DNA of 64,000 bases from an uncultured Flavobacteriaceae bacterium (GCA_947503005.1 CANNCA010000002.1:434001-498000); one strand, 5' to 3'; shown: positions 43,929 to 53,642, counted from the stretch's first letter. Translations and numbers: made by a program. The notes: generated from the letters alone by a model not told the origin.

Positions 43929-45317
43929 ATGACTCTAATCAAATCAATTTCGGGAATACGAGGAACCATTGGCGGACAGCCAGGGGATAACTTAACACCA
44001 ATAGATGCTGTGAAATTTGCTGCCGCATACGGTATTTGGCTCAAAGGATATTCCAAAAAAGACGATTTGAAAGTTGTCATTGGTCGTGACGCCCGTTTGT
44101 CGGGAGAAATGATCCAAAATTTGGTCGTTTCAACGCTGGTTGGCTTAGGAATCGATGTAATCGACTTGGACCTTTCGACCACACCGACCGTTGAAATAGC
44201 CGTGCCGTTGGAAAAAGCTGATGGAGGTATTATTTTAACGGCGAGCCACAACCCCAAACAATGGAACGCGCTGAAATTATTGAACCAAAAAGGAGAGTTT
44301 TTAAATGCAGAAGAAGGAGCTCTGATTTTGGAGATTGCAGAAAAAGAGGATTTCACCTTCGCTGAAGTAGATGATTTAGGAAGCATCACCAAAAACGATT
44401 CCTATATCGATATTCATATTGACGAAGTTTTGAATTTGTCTTTGGTCGATGCCGAAACTATTCGCAAAGCCAAATTCAAAGTCGTAGTCGATGGTGTGAA
44501 TTCTACCGGTGGAATCGCTATTCCAAAACTATTAAAAGAGCTCGGCGTGGAAGTAGTAGAACTGTATTGTGACCCAACGGGACATTTCCCTCACAATCCT
44601 GAACCTTTGAAAGAACATTTGGGAGATATCTGCGCTTTGGTACTGAAAGAAGAAGCTGATTTTGGAATCGTTGTTGATCCTGATGTGGATCGTCTAGCTT
44701 TTATCAGCAATGATGGAGAAATGTTCGGTGAAGAGTATACGTTGGTGGCTTGTGCGGATTATGTTTTGGGGAAGACCAAAGGTAGTACCGTATCAAATTT
44801 ATCATCTTCAAGAGCCTTGAGCGATGTTACCGAAAAGCATGGAGGCACTTATGAAGCTGCTGCTGTGGGCGAGGTAAACGTTGTGACAAAAATGAAAGCA
44901 ACCAACGCCGTAATTGGCGGAGAAGGTAATGGTGGAATTATTTACCCAGAAAGCCACTATGGTCGCGATTCTTTGGTGGGTACAGCTTTGTTCTTAATGT
45001 TGATGGCAGAAAAAGGAGGTACCGTAGCCGAACTTCGAGCGAGTTATCCTTCTTATTATATGAGCAAAAAGAAAATTCAATTGACGCCGGGCTTGGATGT
45101 CGATGGAATTCTAAAAGCTATGGCGGATAAGTATCAAAGTGAAGATATTTCCACCATTGACGGTGTGAAAATCGATTTCCCTGAAAACTGGGTTCACCTT
45201 CGCAAGTCGAATACCGAACCTATTATTCGCATTTATACCGAAGCAAAAAGCCAATCGGAAGCAGATGAACTTGCGGACCGAATTATTGATGAAATTAAGG
45301 CTGTGGCAGGGATTTAA
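43929..45317 (+). CDS. glmM: Phosphoglucosamine mutase / phosphohexomutase
   Basis: Interconverts glucosamine-6- and -1-phosphate for UDP-GlcNAc and peptidoglycan synthesis. The active-site serine motif is TASHNPKQWNALK; the metal loop is DPDVDRLAF; the sugar-binding loop is GEGNGGIIYP; the phosphate-binding loop is RKSNTEPIIRIY. 462 residues is normal. Some Bacteroidota phosphomannomutases are close relatives, so substrate specificity is inferred. Monocistronic. Confidence 0.88.
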   Translation: MTLIKSISGIRGTIGGQPGDNLTPIDAVKFAAAYGIWLKGYSKKDDLKVVIGRDARLSGEMIQNLVVSTLVGLGIDVIDLDLSTTPTVEIAVPLEKADGGIILTASHNPKQWNALKLLNQKGEFLNAEEGALILEIAEKEDFTFAEVDDLGSITKNDSYIDIHIDEVLNLSLVDAETIRKAKFKVVVDGVNSTGGIAIPKLLKELGVEVVELYCDPTGHFPHNPEPLKEHLGDICALVLKEEADFGIVVDPDVDRLAFISNDGEMFGEEYTLVACADYVLGKTKGSTVSNLSSSRALSDVTEKHGGTYEAAAVGEVNVVTKMKATNAVIGGEGNGGIIYPESHYGRDSLVGTALFLMLMAEKGGTVAELRASYPSYYMSKKKIQLTPGLDVDGILKAMADKYQSEDISTIDGVKIDFPENWVHLRKSNTEPIIRIYTEAKSQSEADELADRIIDEIKAVAGI

Positions 45318-45474
45318 AGGTAAGTACGAGTATAAATTTCAATCCGACTTCCGGCAAGTTAAAACTCAAATATCAAATTCAAGCATTTTAGCGTCCATTT
45401 GTTCCGCGTTTATTGTTTGACATTTAAAGAACTGGACGAAGGCTTTTCATAGGATACATTGTTGGCGGTAGTAA

Positions 45475-46584
45475 TTATTTTCCCAGTATTTCATTAATAT
45501 ATATGGAACGATATTTTTCTGGAAATTCTACTTGTAGTCCGTGAGTTCCATTTTTAAATAGAATCCACTTTTTAGACGGTGCAACAAGAGAATCAAAATA
45601 AGCTTTAGCTACTGATGTTTCGGTAATATGGTCATTATCCCCATGTAATATATAAACGGGTACGTTTAACTCTGGAATATCCCTCATTAAATTTATATCC
45701 ATAGCGGTTGGTTCTAAAATTTTAGAAGCAGGATAATATTCACTAGGGTCGTTTATCATATCCGTAAATTTTTCTTCAAAAGTCAAGCCGTTATCCAAGA
45801 ACATTTGCAATAGAAATGTATAATTGGCATCTAGTTTTAAAGGTGCATACTTCATTATTACTCCTTGAACTGTTTTATAGGCTTCAGAAGTTGAATGGTT
45901 TAGATTATTAGAATAAGGTGGTCTTCCTATTTGTTTTAATTGATTTACAGAAAGAGTGTCATTATTTTTTTCAGCTTCAGCCATTGCAAAATCAAACGCT
46001 AATTCGTCAGAAAGGTATTGGTTCCCTATTTGGCCACTACCAATGTAGGCGTGATATAATTCAGGTTTTTTTTGTACCATATAAGTAGCTACAACGGTAC
46101 CCCAAGATGTTCCTTCTATGTAAATTTTATCTTTATTGAACGTCTTTTTTAAGTGATTTGATAGTTCTAAACCATCATCTACAATATTGTTTAAGGTAAT
46201 GGAAGAATCAGGTATGCTGTCATTATAGGCAAGTCCAGAGCCTCTCTGGTCCCAATAACAAACCGTAAATATATCTTCTAAGTCAGCATCGGTAAGTTTG
46301 TAAAATACAGGTAAAAGCGGATAGCCTGGTCCACCGTGTACAATTAATAGCACAGGATTATCCTTATCTTTTCCTCTAATGGTAACTCTTTGTGCGACTC
46401 CATTTATTATCATATCCTCGTGCATAGCAATACTATTTGCAAGCACATTACCATTTTCGTCTAAGAAAGGTTCTTCGTTTCCAGAACTATTGACTCGGAT
46501 TATTAGCAGTAGAATTAATATAATTCCGACGATTGTTCCTAGCAGAAACAGAAACCATTTTCCTATTTTCTTTAATATTTTCAT
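45475..46584 (-). CDS. Membrane-anchored alpha/beta hydrolase of the S33 prolyl-iminopeptidase type
   Basis: N-terminal membrane helix (about 10-30, WFLFLLGTIVGIILILLLI) and an extracytoplasmic alpha/beta hydrolase. Motifs are VHGGPGYPL (oxyanion), WDQRGSGLA, the nucleophile elbow GTSWGT, and late Asp/His in HGDNDH and NGTHGL. These are typical of proline iminopeptidases and related S33 enzymes; the peptide or ester substrate is unknown. An 11-base-arm palindrome lies 46 bases upstream. Codon use appears AT-richer than the neighbours. Confidence 0.83.
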   Translation of the reverse strand: MKILKKIGKWFLFLLGTIVGIILILLLIIRVNSSGNEEPFLDENGNVLANSIAMHEDMIINGVAQRVTIRGKDKDNPVLLIVHGGPGYPLLPVFYKLTDADLEDIFTVCYWDQRGSGLAYNDSIPDSSITLNNIVDDGLELSNHLKKTFNKDKIYIEGTSWGTVVATYMVQKKPELYHAYIGSGQIGNQYLSDELAFDFAMAEAEKNNDTLSVNQLKQIGRPPYSNNLNHSTSEAYKTVQGVIMKYAPLKLDANYTFLLQMFLDNGLTFEEKFTDMINDPSEYYPASKILEPTAMDINLMRDIPELNVPVYILHGDNDHITETSVAKAYFDSLVAPSKKWILFKNGTHGLQVEFPEKYRSIYINEILGK

Positions 46585-46629
46585 ATGTTCTTAATTAGTA
46601 CGGTGGTTTTTTTATTAAAGCCAACAATT

Positions 46630-46652
46630 GGATAGCATCAATGATGCTATCC
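46630..46652. repeat. Perfect palindrome between the S33 hydrolase and fhs
   Basis: GGATAGCATCA at 46630-46640 and TGATGCTATCC at 46642-46652 form 11-bp perfect arms around a single base. It has no T run, so a terminator is unlikely; an operator upstream of the hydrolase gene or a REP-like hairpin are the alternatives. Confidence 0.5.
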
Positions 46653-46701
46653 TACTTATAAGAACTAAGATAACATAAGGATTTCAAAATGGCGATTAGC
46701 A

Positions 46702-48369
46702 TTAAAACAACCCCGTAATATTTCCTTGTTGATCGATATCGATGTTCTCCGATGCTGGTTTAGGTGGCAGTCCGGGCATACGCATAATATTTCCGGTAAT
46801 CGGGATTAAGAATCCTGCTCCAGCTGCAATCTCAATATTCCGAACCGTAATGATAAAGTTTTTGGGCCTACCCAAAAGTTTCGGGTTGTCGGATAATGAC
46901 TTTTGAGTTTTTGCGATACATATGGGCAATTCATCCAACCTTAAATCATGAATGGTCTTTAAATCACGTAATGCCTGACCGGCATAATCTACATGTTCCG
47001 CGCCGTATATTTTTGTGGCTATGGTTTTGATTTTATCCTTTACAGGAGATTCCCATTTATACAAGGGAGAAAATGGCTCTTTGGAGGCTTCAGCGATTTC
47101 AACTACTTTTTGAGCGAGCTCCAAAGCACCTTCACCACCTTTTGCCCAAACTTCTGCTAAGGCCACAGCTACGCCAAGTTTGTTGGCCGTTTCTCGTATC
47201 AATTCAATTTCAGCGTCGAAGTCGGAGACAAATCGGTTAATGGCAATAATCGGTTTGACATTGAACTGTTTGATATTCTCAATATGTTTTTCAAGATTGG
47301 GAATTCCCTTTTTCAAGGCTTCCATGTTTTCAACTGTCAGTTCATCGAGCTTAGCACCTCCATGGTATTTTAATGCTCGTATGGTAGTCGTCAGAACAAC
47401 TGCTTTGGGAGACAGTCCGGCACTTTGGCATTTGATATCGAAAAACTTTTCTGCACCTAGGTCGAAACCGAATCCCGCTTCCGTGACGGTATAATCAGAA
47501 AAGGTCATCCCCATTCGGGTCGCAATGACCGAATTGGTGCCCTGTGCAATATTCGCAAAAGGTCCGCCATGAATAATTGCCGGATTTCCTTCAATGGTCT
47601 GCACCAAATTGGGTTGAATCGCATCTTTTAACAAAGCCGTCATCGCACCTTCGGCTTTTAAATCGCGAGCATAGATGGGAGTTTTGTCAAAAGAGTATCC
47701 AATGAAAATGTTACCTAGGCGTTTTTTCAAATCCATTAAATCATCGGCTAAACAGAGAATTGCCATGATTTCAGAAGCTGCAGTGATATCGAACCCCGTT
47801 TCCCTTGGAATACCAGAAGCTGTGCCGCCAAGACCAACAATGACCTGACGTAGCGAACGATCGTTCATGTCAATGACCCTTTTCCATGAAATGGTTCTGG
47901 GATCAAGATTTAAAGAGGTGGTTTTGCTCTGGATGTTATTATCGATAATTGCCGATAACAAATTGTGGGCTTTCTCGATAGCTGCGAAATCACCGGTAAA
48001 ATGAAGGTTGATGTCCTCCATGGGAAGAACTTGCGAATGGCCTCCGCCTGTGGCGCCACCTTTTATACCAAAAACAGGCCCTAGTGAAGGTTCTCTTAGG
48101 ACCACGGTTGCTTTTTTGCCTAAACGGTTCAATCCCTCGGTCAATCCAATTGACATCGTAGTTTTGCCCTCACCAGCTGGAGTAGGCGAAATTGCGGAAA
48201 CAAGAATAAGGTTTGATTTTGCTACCTTGGAAGTATCTATAAATTTTAAAGGAATCTTTGCCTTGTACCTTCCATATGGCTCTATAGTATCTTCGGGAAG
48301 TCCTAGTTTTTGTGCAATTTGCGCGATGGGTCGAAGTGCGACTTTACGGGCGATTTCAATATCGGTCAT
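46702..48369 (-). CDS. fhs: Formate--tetrahydrofolate ligase
   Basis: Activates formate with ATP to 10-formyl-THF for one-carbon metabolism. The P-loop PTPAGEGKTTMSIGL lies near residues 62-76; EPSLGPVFGIKGGATGGG and HGGPFANIAQGTNS follow; the closing region IPITGNIMRMPGLP is family-typical. 555 residues is full length. Monocistronic on the minus strand. Confidence 0.96.
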   Translation of the reverse strand: MTDIEIARKVALRPIAQIAQKLGLPEDTIEPYGRYKAKIPLKFIDTSKVAKSNLILVSAISPTPAGEGKTTMSIGLTEGLNRLGKKATVVLREPSLGPVFGIKGGATGGGHSQVLPMEDINLHFTGDFAAIEKAHNLLSAIIDNNIQSKTTSLNLDPRTISWKRVIDMNDRSLRQVIVGLGGTASGIPRETGFDITAASEIMAILCLADDLMDLKKRLGNIFIGYSFDKTPIYARDLKAEGAMTALLKDAIQPNLVQTIEGNPAIIHGGPFANIAQGTNSVIATRMGMTFSDYTVTEAGFGFDLGAEKFFDIKCQSAGLSPKAVVLTTTIRALKYHGGAKLDELTVENMEALKKGIPNLEKHIENIKQFNVKPIIAINRFVSDFDAEIELIRETANKLGVAVALAEVWAKGGEGALELAQKVVEIAEASKEPFSPLYKWESPVKDKIKTIATKIYGAEHVDYAGQALRDLKTIHDLRLDELPICIAKTQKSLSDNPKLLGRPKNFIITVRNIEIAAGAGFLIPITGNIMRMPGLPPKPASENIDIDQQGNITGLF

Positions 48370-48459
48370 AGGTAAATTAGGGTTGGTTAATTTGACTTTG
48401 TAACCTGAAAACTACCAAAAAAAACGTACCGTACACATTCAAAAAAAGCGCATTGACGG

Positions 48460-49353
48460 CTAATCGGTTTGAAACTCCGCAGGAACTTTGTCACGGTGCT
48501 TCCATCTTTTATGGCTCCAAAGATAGTGTTCGGGTCGTTCCCTGATTTGTTGTTCGGTTAACTCGATAAATCTTTTTGTGATTTCGTTGGGCTTTGTGTT
48601 TTTTCCAGACAAGGTAATCGGTATAAATTCGGCTTGATAATAGCCACGTTTTACTTTGGAAACTTTAAGAAAGACTACTGCAAGGTCCAATTTACGCGCT
48701 AAAACTTCCGTACCATTGTAAATGGGTACCGTAATCCCCATAAATTTATCCCAATAATGCGCATGAACGACCATGGGCGATTGGTCGCTGACCATTCCGT
48801 AAATCGACGTCACGTCATTCTTCACATTTTTCATTACTGTTTTTACCGTTTCATGCGTGGTAATCAGTTCGGTATTCCATCGTGACCGAAAGTCCTTTAC
48901 CATTTTATCAAAGTACTTGTTCGCAACCTTTTGATATACTGCATAACCTTTCGATTTGACATATAAGTTGAGGCTTACGTTCCATTCCCAGTTCGCATAA
49001 TGCGAACAAGGAACTAAAATACTTTTCTCTTTCTCGATTTCTTGAATGAGTTCTACATTGGTGATATGATATCTTTTTTTGATGTCCTCTTTGGAAAGGT
49101 TCATGGTTTTCACCATTTCAAGAAACATATCGCACATGTGCTTGAAAAACTCCTTTTGGATACGGTGAATTTCTACTTTAGATTTCTCAGGGAATACCAA
49201 TTCCAAATTTTCACGCACTACTTTTTTTCGATATCCAACTACGTGATACACCAAGAAAAAAACAAAATCTGAAAACAAGTAGAACAAGCGATACGGAAGT
49301 ATGGATATCAACCACAAAAAGGGGTAGGCAAGAATAAAAACTAGTAGCTGCAT
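48460..49353 (-). CDS. Lysophospholipid acyltransferase of the LpxL/LpxM (HtrB) family
   Basis: Membrane-bound acyltransferase expected to add a secondary acyl chain to lipid A or a related lipid. The N-terminal helix (LLVFILAYPFLWLIS) anchors the protein. The HX4(D/E) catalytic motif is His118-Glu123 in CSHYANWEW; SDQSPM follows. 297 residues from the ATG at 49353; the longer frame to 49395 overlaps the promoter palindrome and is not preferred. Divergent from the rhomboid gene with facing -7 boxes. Confidence 0.88.
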   Translation of the reverse strand: MQLLVFILAYPFLWLISILPYRLFYLFSDFVFFLVYHVVGYRKKVVRENLELVFPEKSKVEIHRIQKEFFKHMCDMFLEMVKTMNLSKEDIKKRYHITNVELIQEIEKEKSILVPCSHYANWEWNVSLNLYVKSKGYAVYQKVANKYFDKMVKDFRSRWNTELITTHETVKTVMKNVKNDVTSIYGMVSDQSPMVVHAHYWDKFMGITVPIYNGTEVLARKLDLAVVFLKVSKVKRGYYQAEFIPITLSGKNTKPNEITKRFIELTEQQIRERPEHYLWSHKRWKHRDKVPAEFQTD

Positions 49354-49370
49354 GTGAAATCGTAATCCTG

Positions 49371-49388
49371 CAAATATAGTTATATTTG
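49371..49388. promoter_or_regulatory. Symmetric divergent promoter (two facing -7 boxes)
   Basis: CAAATATA-GT-TATATTTG is a perfect palindrome: TATATTTG at 49381-49388 reads toward the rhomboid gene and its mirror at 49378-49371 reads toward the acyltransferase gene. Both fit TAnnTTTG. A single polymerase site would serve either gene but not both at once. Confidence 0.55.
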
Positions 49389-49408
49389 ACACCAAATTAG
49401 ATGACCCT

Positions 49409-50059
49409 ATGTACGGTATTCACTATGCGACCTTGGCCATTATGGCTGCGAATGTTCTGGTTTCTTTAAAAGGTTTTAACGATATTGTTTTCTTTGAAAG
49501 ATATAAGTTTGGGGTAGGTGCGATCAATGCCGGACAAAAGGACAGAATGCTTACTTCAGGTTTTCTACATGTTGATCTGGCGCATCTTTTTTTCAACATG
49601 TTCACCCTTTATTTTTTTGCCGATGTGGTCATTACCTGGTTCGGACCTGCGAAGTTTGTAATTATCTACTTTATTAGTTTAGTTGCCGGAAGCTTGCTGG
49701 CACTGTTTTTTCATAAAAACGAGCCACACTATAGTGCAGTTGGGGCAAGCGGAGCGGTAACCGGAATTTTGTATGCAGCTATTCTTTTACAACCTGATAT
49801 GCAATTGGGGCTCATGTTTATTCCCATTCCAGTACCTGCATATGTAGTTGGTATTGCATATTTACTCTATTCTATTTACGGAATGAAAAAACGCTTGGGC
49901 AATATTGGCCACACCGCTCATTTTGGAGGCGCTATTGGTGGGTATGTCACGGCGCTTATTTTCAAACCGGATCTTTTGGTAACGGATACTGTCATGGTGA
50001 TCCTTTTGGCGGTACCTATAATCATTCTTTTTGCAATGGAAAAGATGGGTAAGATATAG
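49409..50059 (+). CDS. Rhomboid family intramembrane serine protease
   Basis: Six predicted membrane helices. The catalytic Ser114 is in the GASGAVTG motif and the His171 in TAHFGGAIGG; the L1-loop motif HVDLAHLFFNMF is also typical. It should cut transmembrane segments of client proteins. 216 residues is the compact bacterial size. Shares a divergent promoter with the acyltransferase gene. Confidence 0.92.
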   Translation: MYGIHYATLAIMAANVLVSLKGFNDIVFFERYKFGVGAINAGQKDRMLTSGFLHVDLAHLFFNMFTLYFFADVVITWFGPAKFVIIYFISLVAGSLLALFFHKNEPHYSAVGASGAVTGILYAAILLQPDMQLGLMFIPIPVPAYVVGIAYLLYSIYGMKKRLGNIGHTAHFGGAIGGYVTALIFKPDLLVTDTVMVILLAVPIIILFAMEKMGKI

Positions 50060-50202
50060 TCGAACCTTTAATAAAAGACAGGATTAAGGATGATTTCTCT
50101 GAAAAATGGGTAGTTTAACGAAAAAGAAGTAGGTAGATATACATTTTTAGTAATTTCGACGTTAAAATTAGAACCCAAATCTAATTAGTAAACCTACTTA
50201 TA

Positions 50203-51840
50203 ATGAACAAAATGTCCCTAGGAGCCCTACTGGCTCTATTTTTTGTAGCTGCGTGTAGTGATCAAACAACGGTATACAAAGACCAATTACAAGATGATGT
50301 TTCGATAGAAGAGAATGAAGCCAAGTTAGAGGGCAGTATTTCATTTGATGATGCAGGTGTGCTCGATATCTTCGACGAGCAAGCGCTGTCAGGAAAATCA
50401 TCTAAAGCCGATGAGCAGGCGGGTGACTATCCGTTAACCCTTGTTGCCCAAATTTCAGGTCCTTCGTATTCCGGTGCCGAAAATTTAGGGGCCACTCACA
50501 TAGATATAGACGGCGACTATGCATATGTGTCCTACAATACGGTAGAAGATGGTTACGCCGGCGGTATCGATATTATCAATGTTAGCGATCCCAACAATCC
50601 AAGATTGACAGGAAGACTCTATTATACCAATGCGGATATTAATTCGATTGCATACGACAATGGTTTTGTATATGCTGCGGGCGGATTCGATTCTGAGAAG
50701 AGCACACGATCTGACAGTAATTCATTCATAGCCAAAATAGCAGTTAGTAGCGGAAGGTTCAATCTAGGAGCAGGAATTGAATATGGCTTCCAGGAAGGTT
50801 TCAATGCAACAGATGTGAAGATTTCCGGCGATAAAGTTCTGGTCACTAGTGGCGGCGACGGTTTTCTTACTGCTTACGATAAGAGTAGTCTAGAAACTCT
50901 TGATGATGTGCCTTTTCAAGATTTGCGTTCTGTGGCTATTCAAGACGATAAAATTGCAGTTCTTGATGCCAGTTCGGGAATCAAAATATTGAATAGTGAT
51001 TTTGGAATCACCAAAGAAATCAGTATCACTTCCGATTTTGGAAACTTCTCCAAGCGTACCATTGACTACGCTAAAGATATGATTGTCGTTTCCGAAGGTT
51101 CTAAGGGTGCTGGCATATATGACGCCAATTCTGGAAATCTAATGGAATATCTTCCTATTTTGATTAACCCGGAAGGAGTTGCCGAACAGGATGTTGTGAC
51201 CAATGCGGTCGCGTCAAACGAAGGAATTATATTAATGGCGAACGGAGGAGCAGGATTGTGCCTTTCAGAGGAGCAAGGAAATAATCCTGATCTCGTAGGT
51301 ATTATTGAATTAACCGGATCAATCAATTATGTGGCTTCCAAGGGAGATTATATTTTTGCCGCTTCGGGAAAAAAAGGAGTACAAGTCATCAAATTAAACA
51401 GACCTAGCACTAGTCTTGTACAAGAATGTGCCTCAAGTCCAATTTATTCTGGGAGTTCAAATCTAAATGTAAATACTGGTCAAGACCTTGCATATCGAGG
51501 TTCTAAACGATTCAATAGCATCAACAACAATGGTGAATTGTTGCTTTGTGGTAGTTGGACGGTTAGAAACGACATAAATATTAACGACAATGCCTTATTC
51601 GAAATGAATGGCACACTGGTAGTTGGGCGTAATAATCGTAGAAGGAATATAACGGTGAACAGCGGAGCTACACTACGTATCGAAGGAAACCTCATAATTT
51701 ATGGTGACCTGGTGCTAAACGAGGGCGCGACCATTGAGTTTTTAGGAAATACTTCTTCCGCTAATATTTTTGGATCCGTAAAACGGGGTGCTAACACAAC
51801 GGTAACCGGCACTTTCAATGACGTAAGAAACAAGTTCTAA
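50203..51840 (+). CDS. Lipoprotein with LVIVD-like beta-propeller and C-terminal beta-helix-like region
   Basis: Lipoprotein signal with predicted lipidated Cys18 (FFVAACSDQ). From about 70 to 400 repeated strands of the form GIDIINVSDPNNPRL, AYVSYN, VLVTSGGDGFLTAYD suggest an LVIVD/WD-like propeller. From about 425 to 545 the pattern ININDNALFEMNGTLVVG, TVNSGATLRIEGNLIIYGDL, VLNEGATIEFLG resembles a right-handed beta-helix/polymer-forming repeat. It is probably surface located; substrate unknown. No in-operon partner. Followed by a strong bidirectional terminator. Confidence 0.77.
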   Translation: MNKMSLGALLALFFVAACSDQTTVYKDQLQDDVSIEENEAKLEGSISFDDAGVLDIFDEQALSGKSSKADEQAGDYPLTLVAQISGPSYSGAENLGATHIDIDGDYAYVSYNTVEDGYAGGIDIINVSDPNNPRLTGRLYYTNADINSIAYDNGFVYAAGGFDSEKSTRSDSNSFIAKIAVSSGRFNLGAGIEYGFQEGFNATDVKISGDKVLVTSGGDGFLTAYDKSSLETLDDVPFQDLRSVAIQDDKIAVLDASSGIKILNSDFGITKEISITSDFGNFSKRTIDYAKDMIVVSEGSKGAGIYDANSGNLMEYLPILINPEGVAEQDVVTNAVASNEGIILMANGGAGLCLSEEQGNNPDLVGIIELTGSINYVASKGDYIFAASGKKGVQVIKLNRPSTSLVQECASSPIYSGSSNLNVNTGQDLAYRGSKRFNSINNNGELLLCGSWTVRNDININDNALFEMNGTLVVGRNNRRRNITVNSGATLRIEGNLIIYGDLVLNEGATIEFLGNTSSANIFGSVKRGANTTVTGTFNDVRNKF

Positions 51841-51860
51841 TCAAATCTATAAAGCAATAA

Positions 51861-51891
51861 AAAACCCCGAAGTTTTTGACTTCGGGGTTTT
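51861..51891. terminator. Bidirectional intrinsic terminator
   Basis: aaaaccccgaag (51861-51872) pairs with cttcggggtttt (51880-51891) around a seven-base loop, with A and T runs on either side. It separates the propeller lipoprotein gene from the convergent TlpA-like gene. Confidence 0.9.
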
Positions 51892-51909
51892 TCTATTTAT
51901 ATAAACTGT

Positions 51910-53025
51910 TCAATTCAAAAGCTCGGCTACTTTTGCTTCAAGAGCAGGACCTCTTAGGTTTTTTGCCACAATCACTCCGTTTTCATCCAATAAGAATGCT
52001 GCAGGTATTGCATCTACGTTGTATAGTTTGGCCACGGGATCATTAAAATACTGTACGTGAGAAACGTGATTCCAATCTAAACCGTCATCAGCGATAGCTT
52101 TCTTCCAGTCCTCCGCTTTTCGATCTAAAGAAACCCCCAAGATATTCAGCCCCTTATCATGGTATTTTTTATATACCGCTACCACATTCGGGTTTTCTGC
52201 TCTGCAGGGTTTACACCAAGCTGCCCAAAAATCTACCAAAGTAACTTTTCCCAACACTTCGTTCAAGGTAATTTGCTCTCCGTTTGGCCCTGGAGCAGTA
52301 AAATCGGGAGCTTTGGCGCCAACTTCCGAACTCTTCCCTTTTTCTTCGCGTTCTTTCAATGCTTGCAACTGCTCAGCTATTCTTTTTGCAGCACTGGTTT
52401 CTTTCATAGCTGGAGTAAATGCGTCATACATACCCTGCAACTCTGAATAGGCCATTTGTCTCGAGGCTATCGCTCTATCCATAAGTAAAACGGAGATTAA
52501 CGCATCCGGATTACCTTTGATATAATCTACATCAAAGTTTTTATATTCTTCCTGTAGCTCTTTCATCTCGTCAGCTAAAGCAGCTCTGGTTGCCTCGTCG
52601 GCGGTTTGCATATCTTCGTTTACAGATCTTGCCTTGTCCGCAATTGCTTTAGATCCTTTCATATAATTTGCGAACAGTTTATTTTGAGGTGTTCCTTCAA
52701 TTTCTGCGAATCCAAGACTATCCTTTTGTGCGTTGAAGCTGATTTCGCCATTTTCCAAGATGACAGTGGTGTATCCTTGTAATTTATCCACAAAAATATA
52801 GTGCATTTCGGGTAAGTTCTGAACGCCTACGAAGGTGAACTTTCCATTTTCAACGGTGGTAGTATCAACATCGACCGGCTGATTATTAGGCCCTAATTTT
52901 TTGAGAAATACTTGGGTGCCATTCTCCAAATCGCCTCTAAGATTTCCAGTAAGTTCATAGCCTTCGGGAGTAGAATTACAAGCGAAAACACTAACTACAA
53001 GTAAGAATAAAAATACTTTTTTCAT
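51910..53025 (-). CDS. TlpA-like thiol-disulfide oxidoreductase lipoprotein with DUF4369-type N-terminal domain
   Basis: A lipoprotein signal with predicted lipidated Cys16 (VSVFACNSTP), a beta-sandwich DUF4369-like domain (about 22-125, with YELTGNLRGDLENGTQVFLKK), a helical linker (about 130-225) and a thioredoxin fold (about 235-371) with redox site WAAWCKPCRAEN. Typical of Bacteroidota periplasmic thioredoxins that reduce cytochrome c or other client disulfides. Convergent with the preceding propeller lipoprotein gene. Confidence 0.88.
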   Translation of the reverse strand: MKKVFLFLLVVSVFACNSTPEGYELTGNLRGDLENGTQVFLKKLGPNNQPVDVDTTTVENGKFTFVGVQNLPEMHYIFVDKLQGYTTVILENGEISFNAQKDSLGFAEIEGTPQNKLFANYMKGSKAIADKARSVNEDMQTADEATRAALADEMKELQEEYKNFDVDYIKGNPDALISVLLMDRAIASRQMAYSELQGMYDAFTPAMKETSAAKRIAEQLQALKEREEKGKSSEVGAKAPDFTAPGPNGEQITLNEVLGKVTLVDFWAAWCKPCRAENPNVVAVYKKYHDKGLNILGVSLDRKAEDWKKAIADDGLDWNHVSHVQYFNDPVAKLYNVDAIPAAFLLDENGVIVAKNLRGPALEAKVAELLN

Positions 53026-53126
53026 CGTTTAATTTTTAGATGGGGTAAATGTAGCAATATAAGACCTATAAAAAAAGCTCTTGCCTTTTACGATAAAAGG
53101 GCTGCGGCGCTTTTGTTAGGAATTAA

Positions 53127-53642
53127 TCAAAACTGATAGCGTATCCCCAATGCTACGTCAAATTCAAAAGAATTATCAAAATTTTCATAGCCAATAATAC
53201 CTATTTCGGGTCTAATGTCTAATGAAATGACTAGGGGTAGGTTCAGATTTGCTTCCACGCCAATATCTCCGGCAGCAAACACGAAAAGTCCACCATCTGG
53301 CTCTACTGCTATGTTTGGATTGTTCTGACTTGGAATTGGTTCGAATTTTACACTTCCGGCACCACCACCAAAACCATAGTACCAGTTAAAGATTCCGCTT
53401 AACTCGAACACATTCTGATATAAAAGAGTTGCTTTGAAGGCATCAAATTCGCGACTATCGCGATACCCTGCGTTCAACTCAATTCGACTATACCTTCCGA
53501 TGGATTTTTGGTACGAAAGTTCAGCTCCAAATCCGTCGCTTTCTCCAAGGCGAAGGCCGAAGGCATGATTAGCAATTTCTTGGGAACTCAAAGATGCAGT
53601 TATAAAAAAAAGTGCAATGGCAAATAATTTTGTGATTTTCAT
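53127..53642 (-). CDS. Small outer-membrane beta-barrel protein
   Basis: 171 residues with a signal peptide (about 1-21, LSSQ end) and alternating aromatic/polar strands (FGLRLGESDGFGAELSYQKS, RIELNAGYRDSREFDAFKA, WYYGFGGGAGSVKF), ending in a terminal Phe (GIRYQF), the signature for BAM-dependent insertion. A beta-barrel of about eight strands is inferred. No specific function. Confidence 0.75.
   Translation of the reverse strand: MKITKLFAIALFFITASLSSQEIANHAFGLRLGESDGFGAELSYQKSIGRYSRIELNAGYRDSREFDAFKATLLYQNVFELSGIFNWYYGFGGGAGSVKFEPIPSQNNPNIAVEPDGGLFVFAAGDIGVEANLNLPLVISLDIRPEIGIIGYENFDNSFEFDVALGIRYQF

Noticed and set aside
43901-44392. 163-codon open frame on the minus strand
   Set aside because: It lies antisense to the start of glmM, whose frame is clearly conserved; the minus-strand translation is Ser/Lys-rich and shows no motif.
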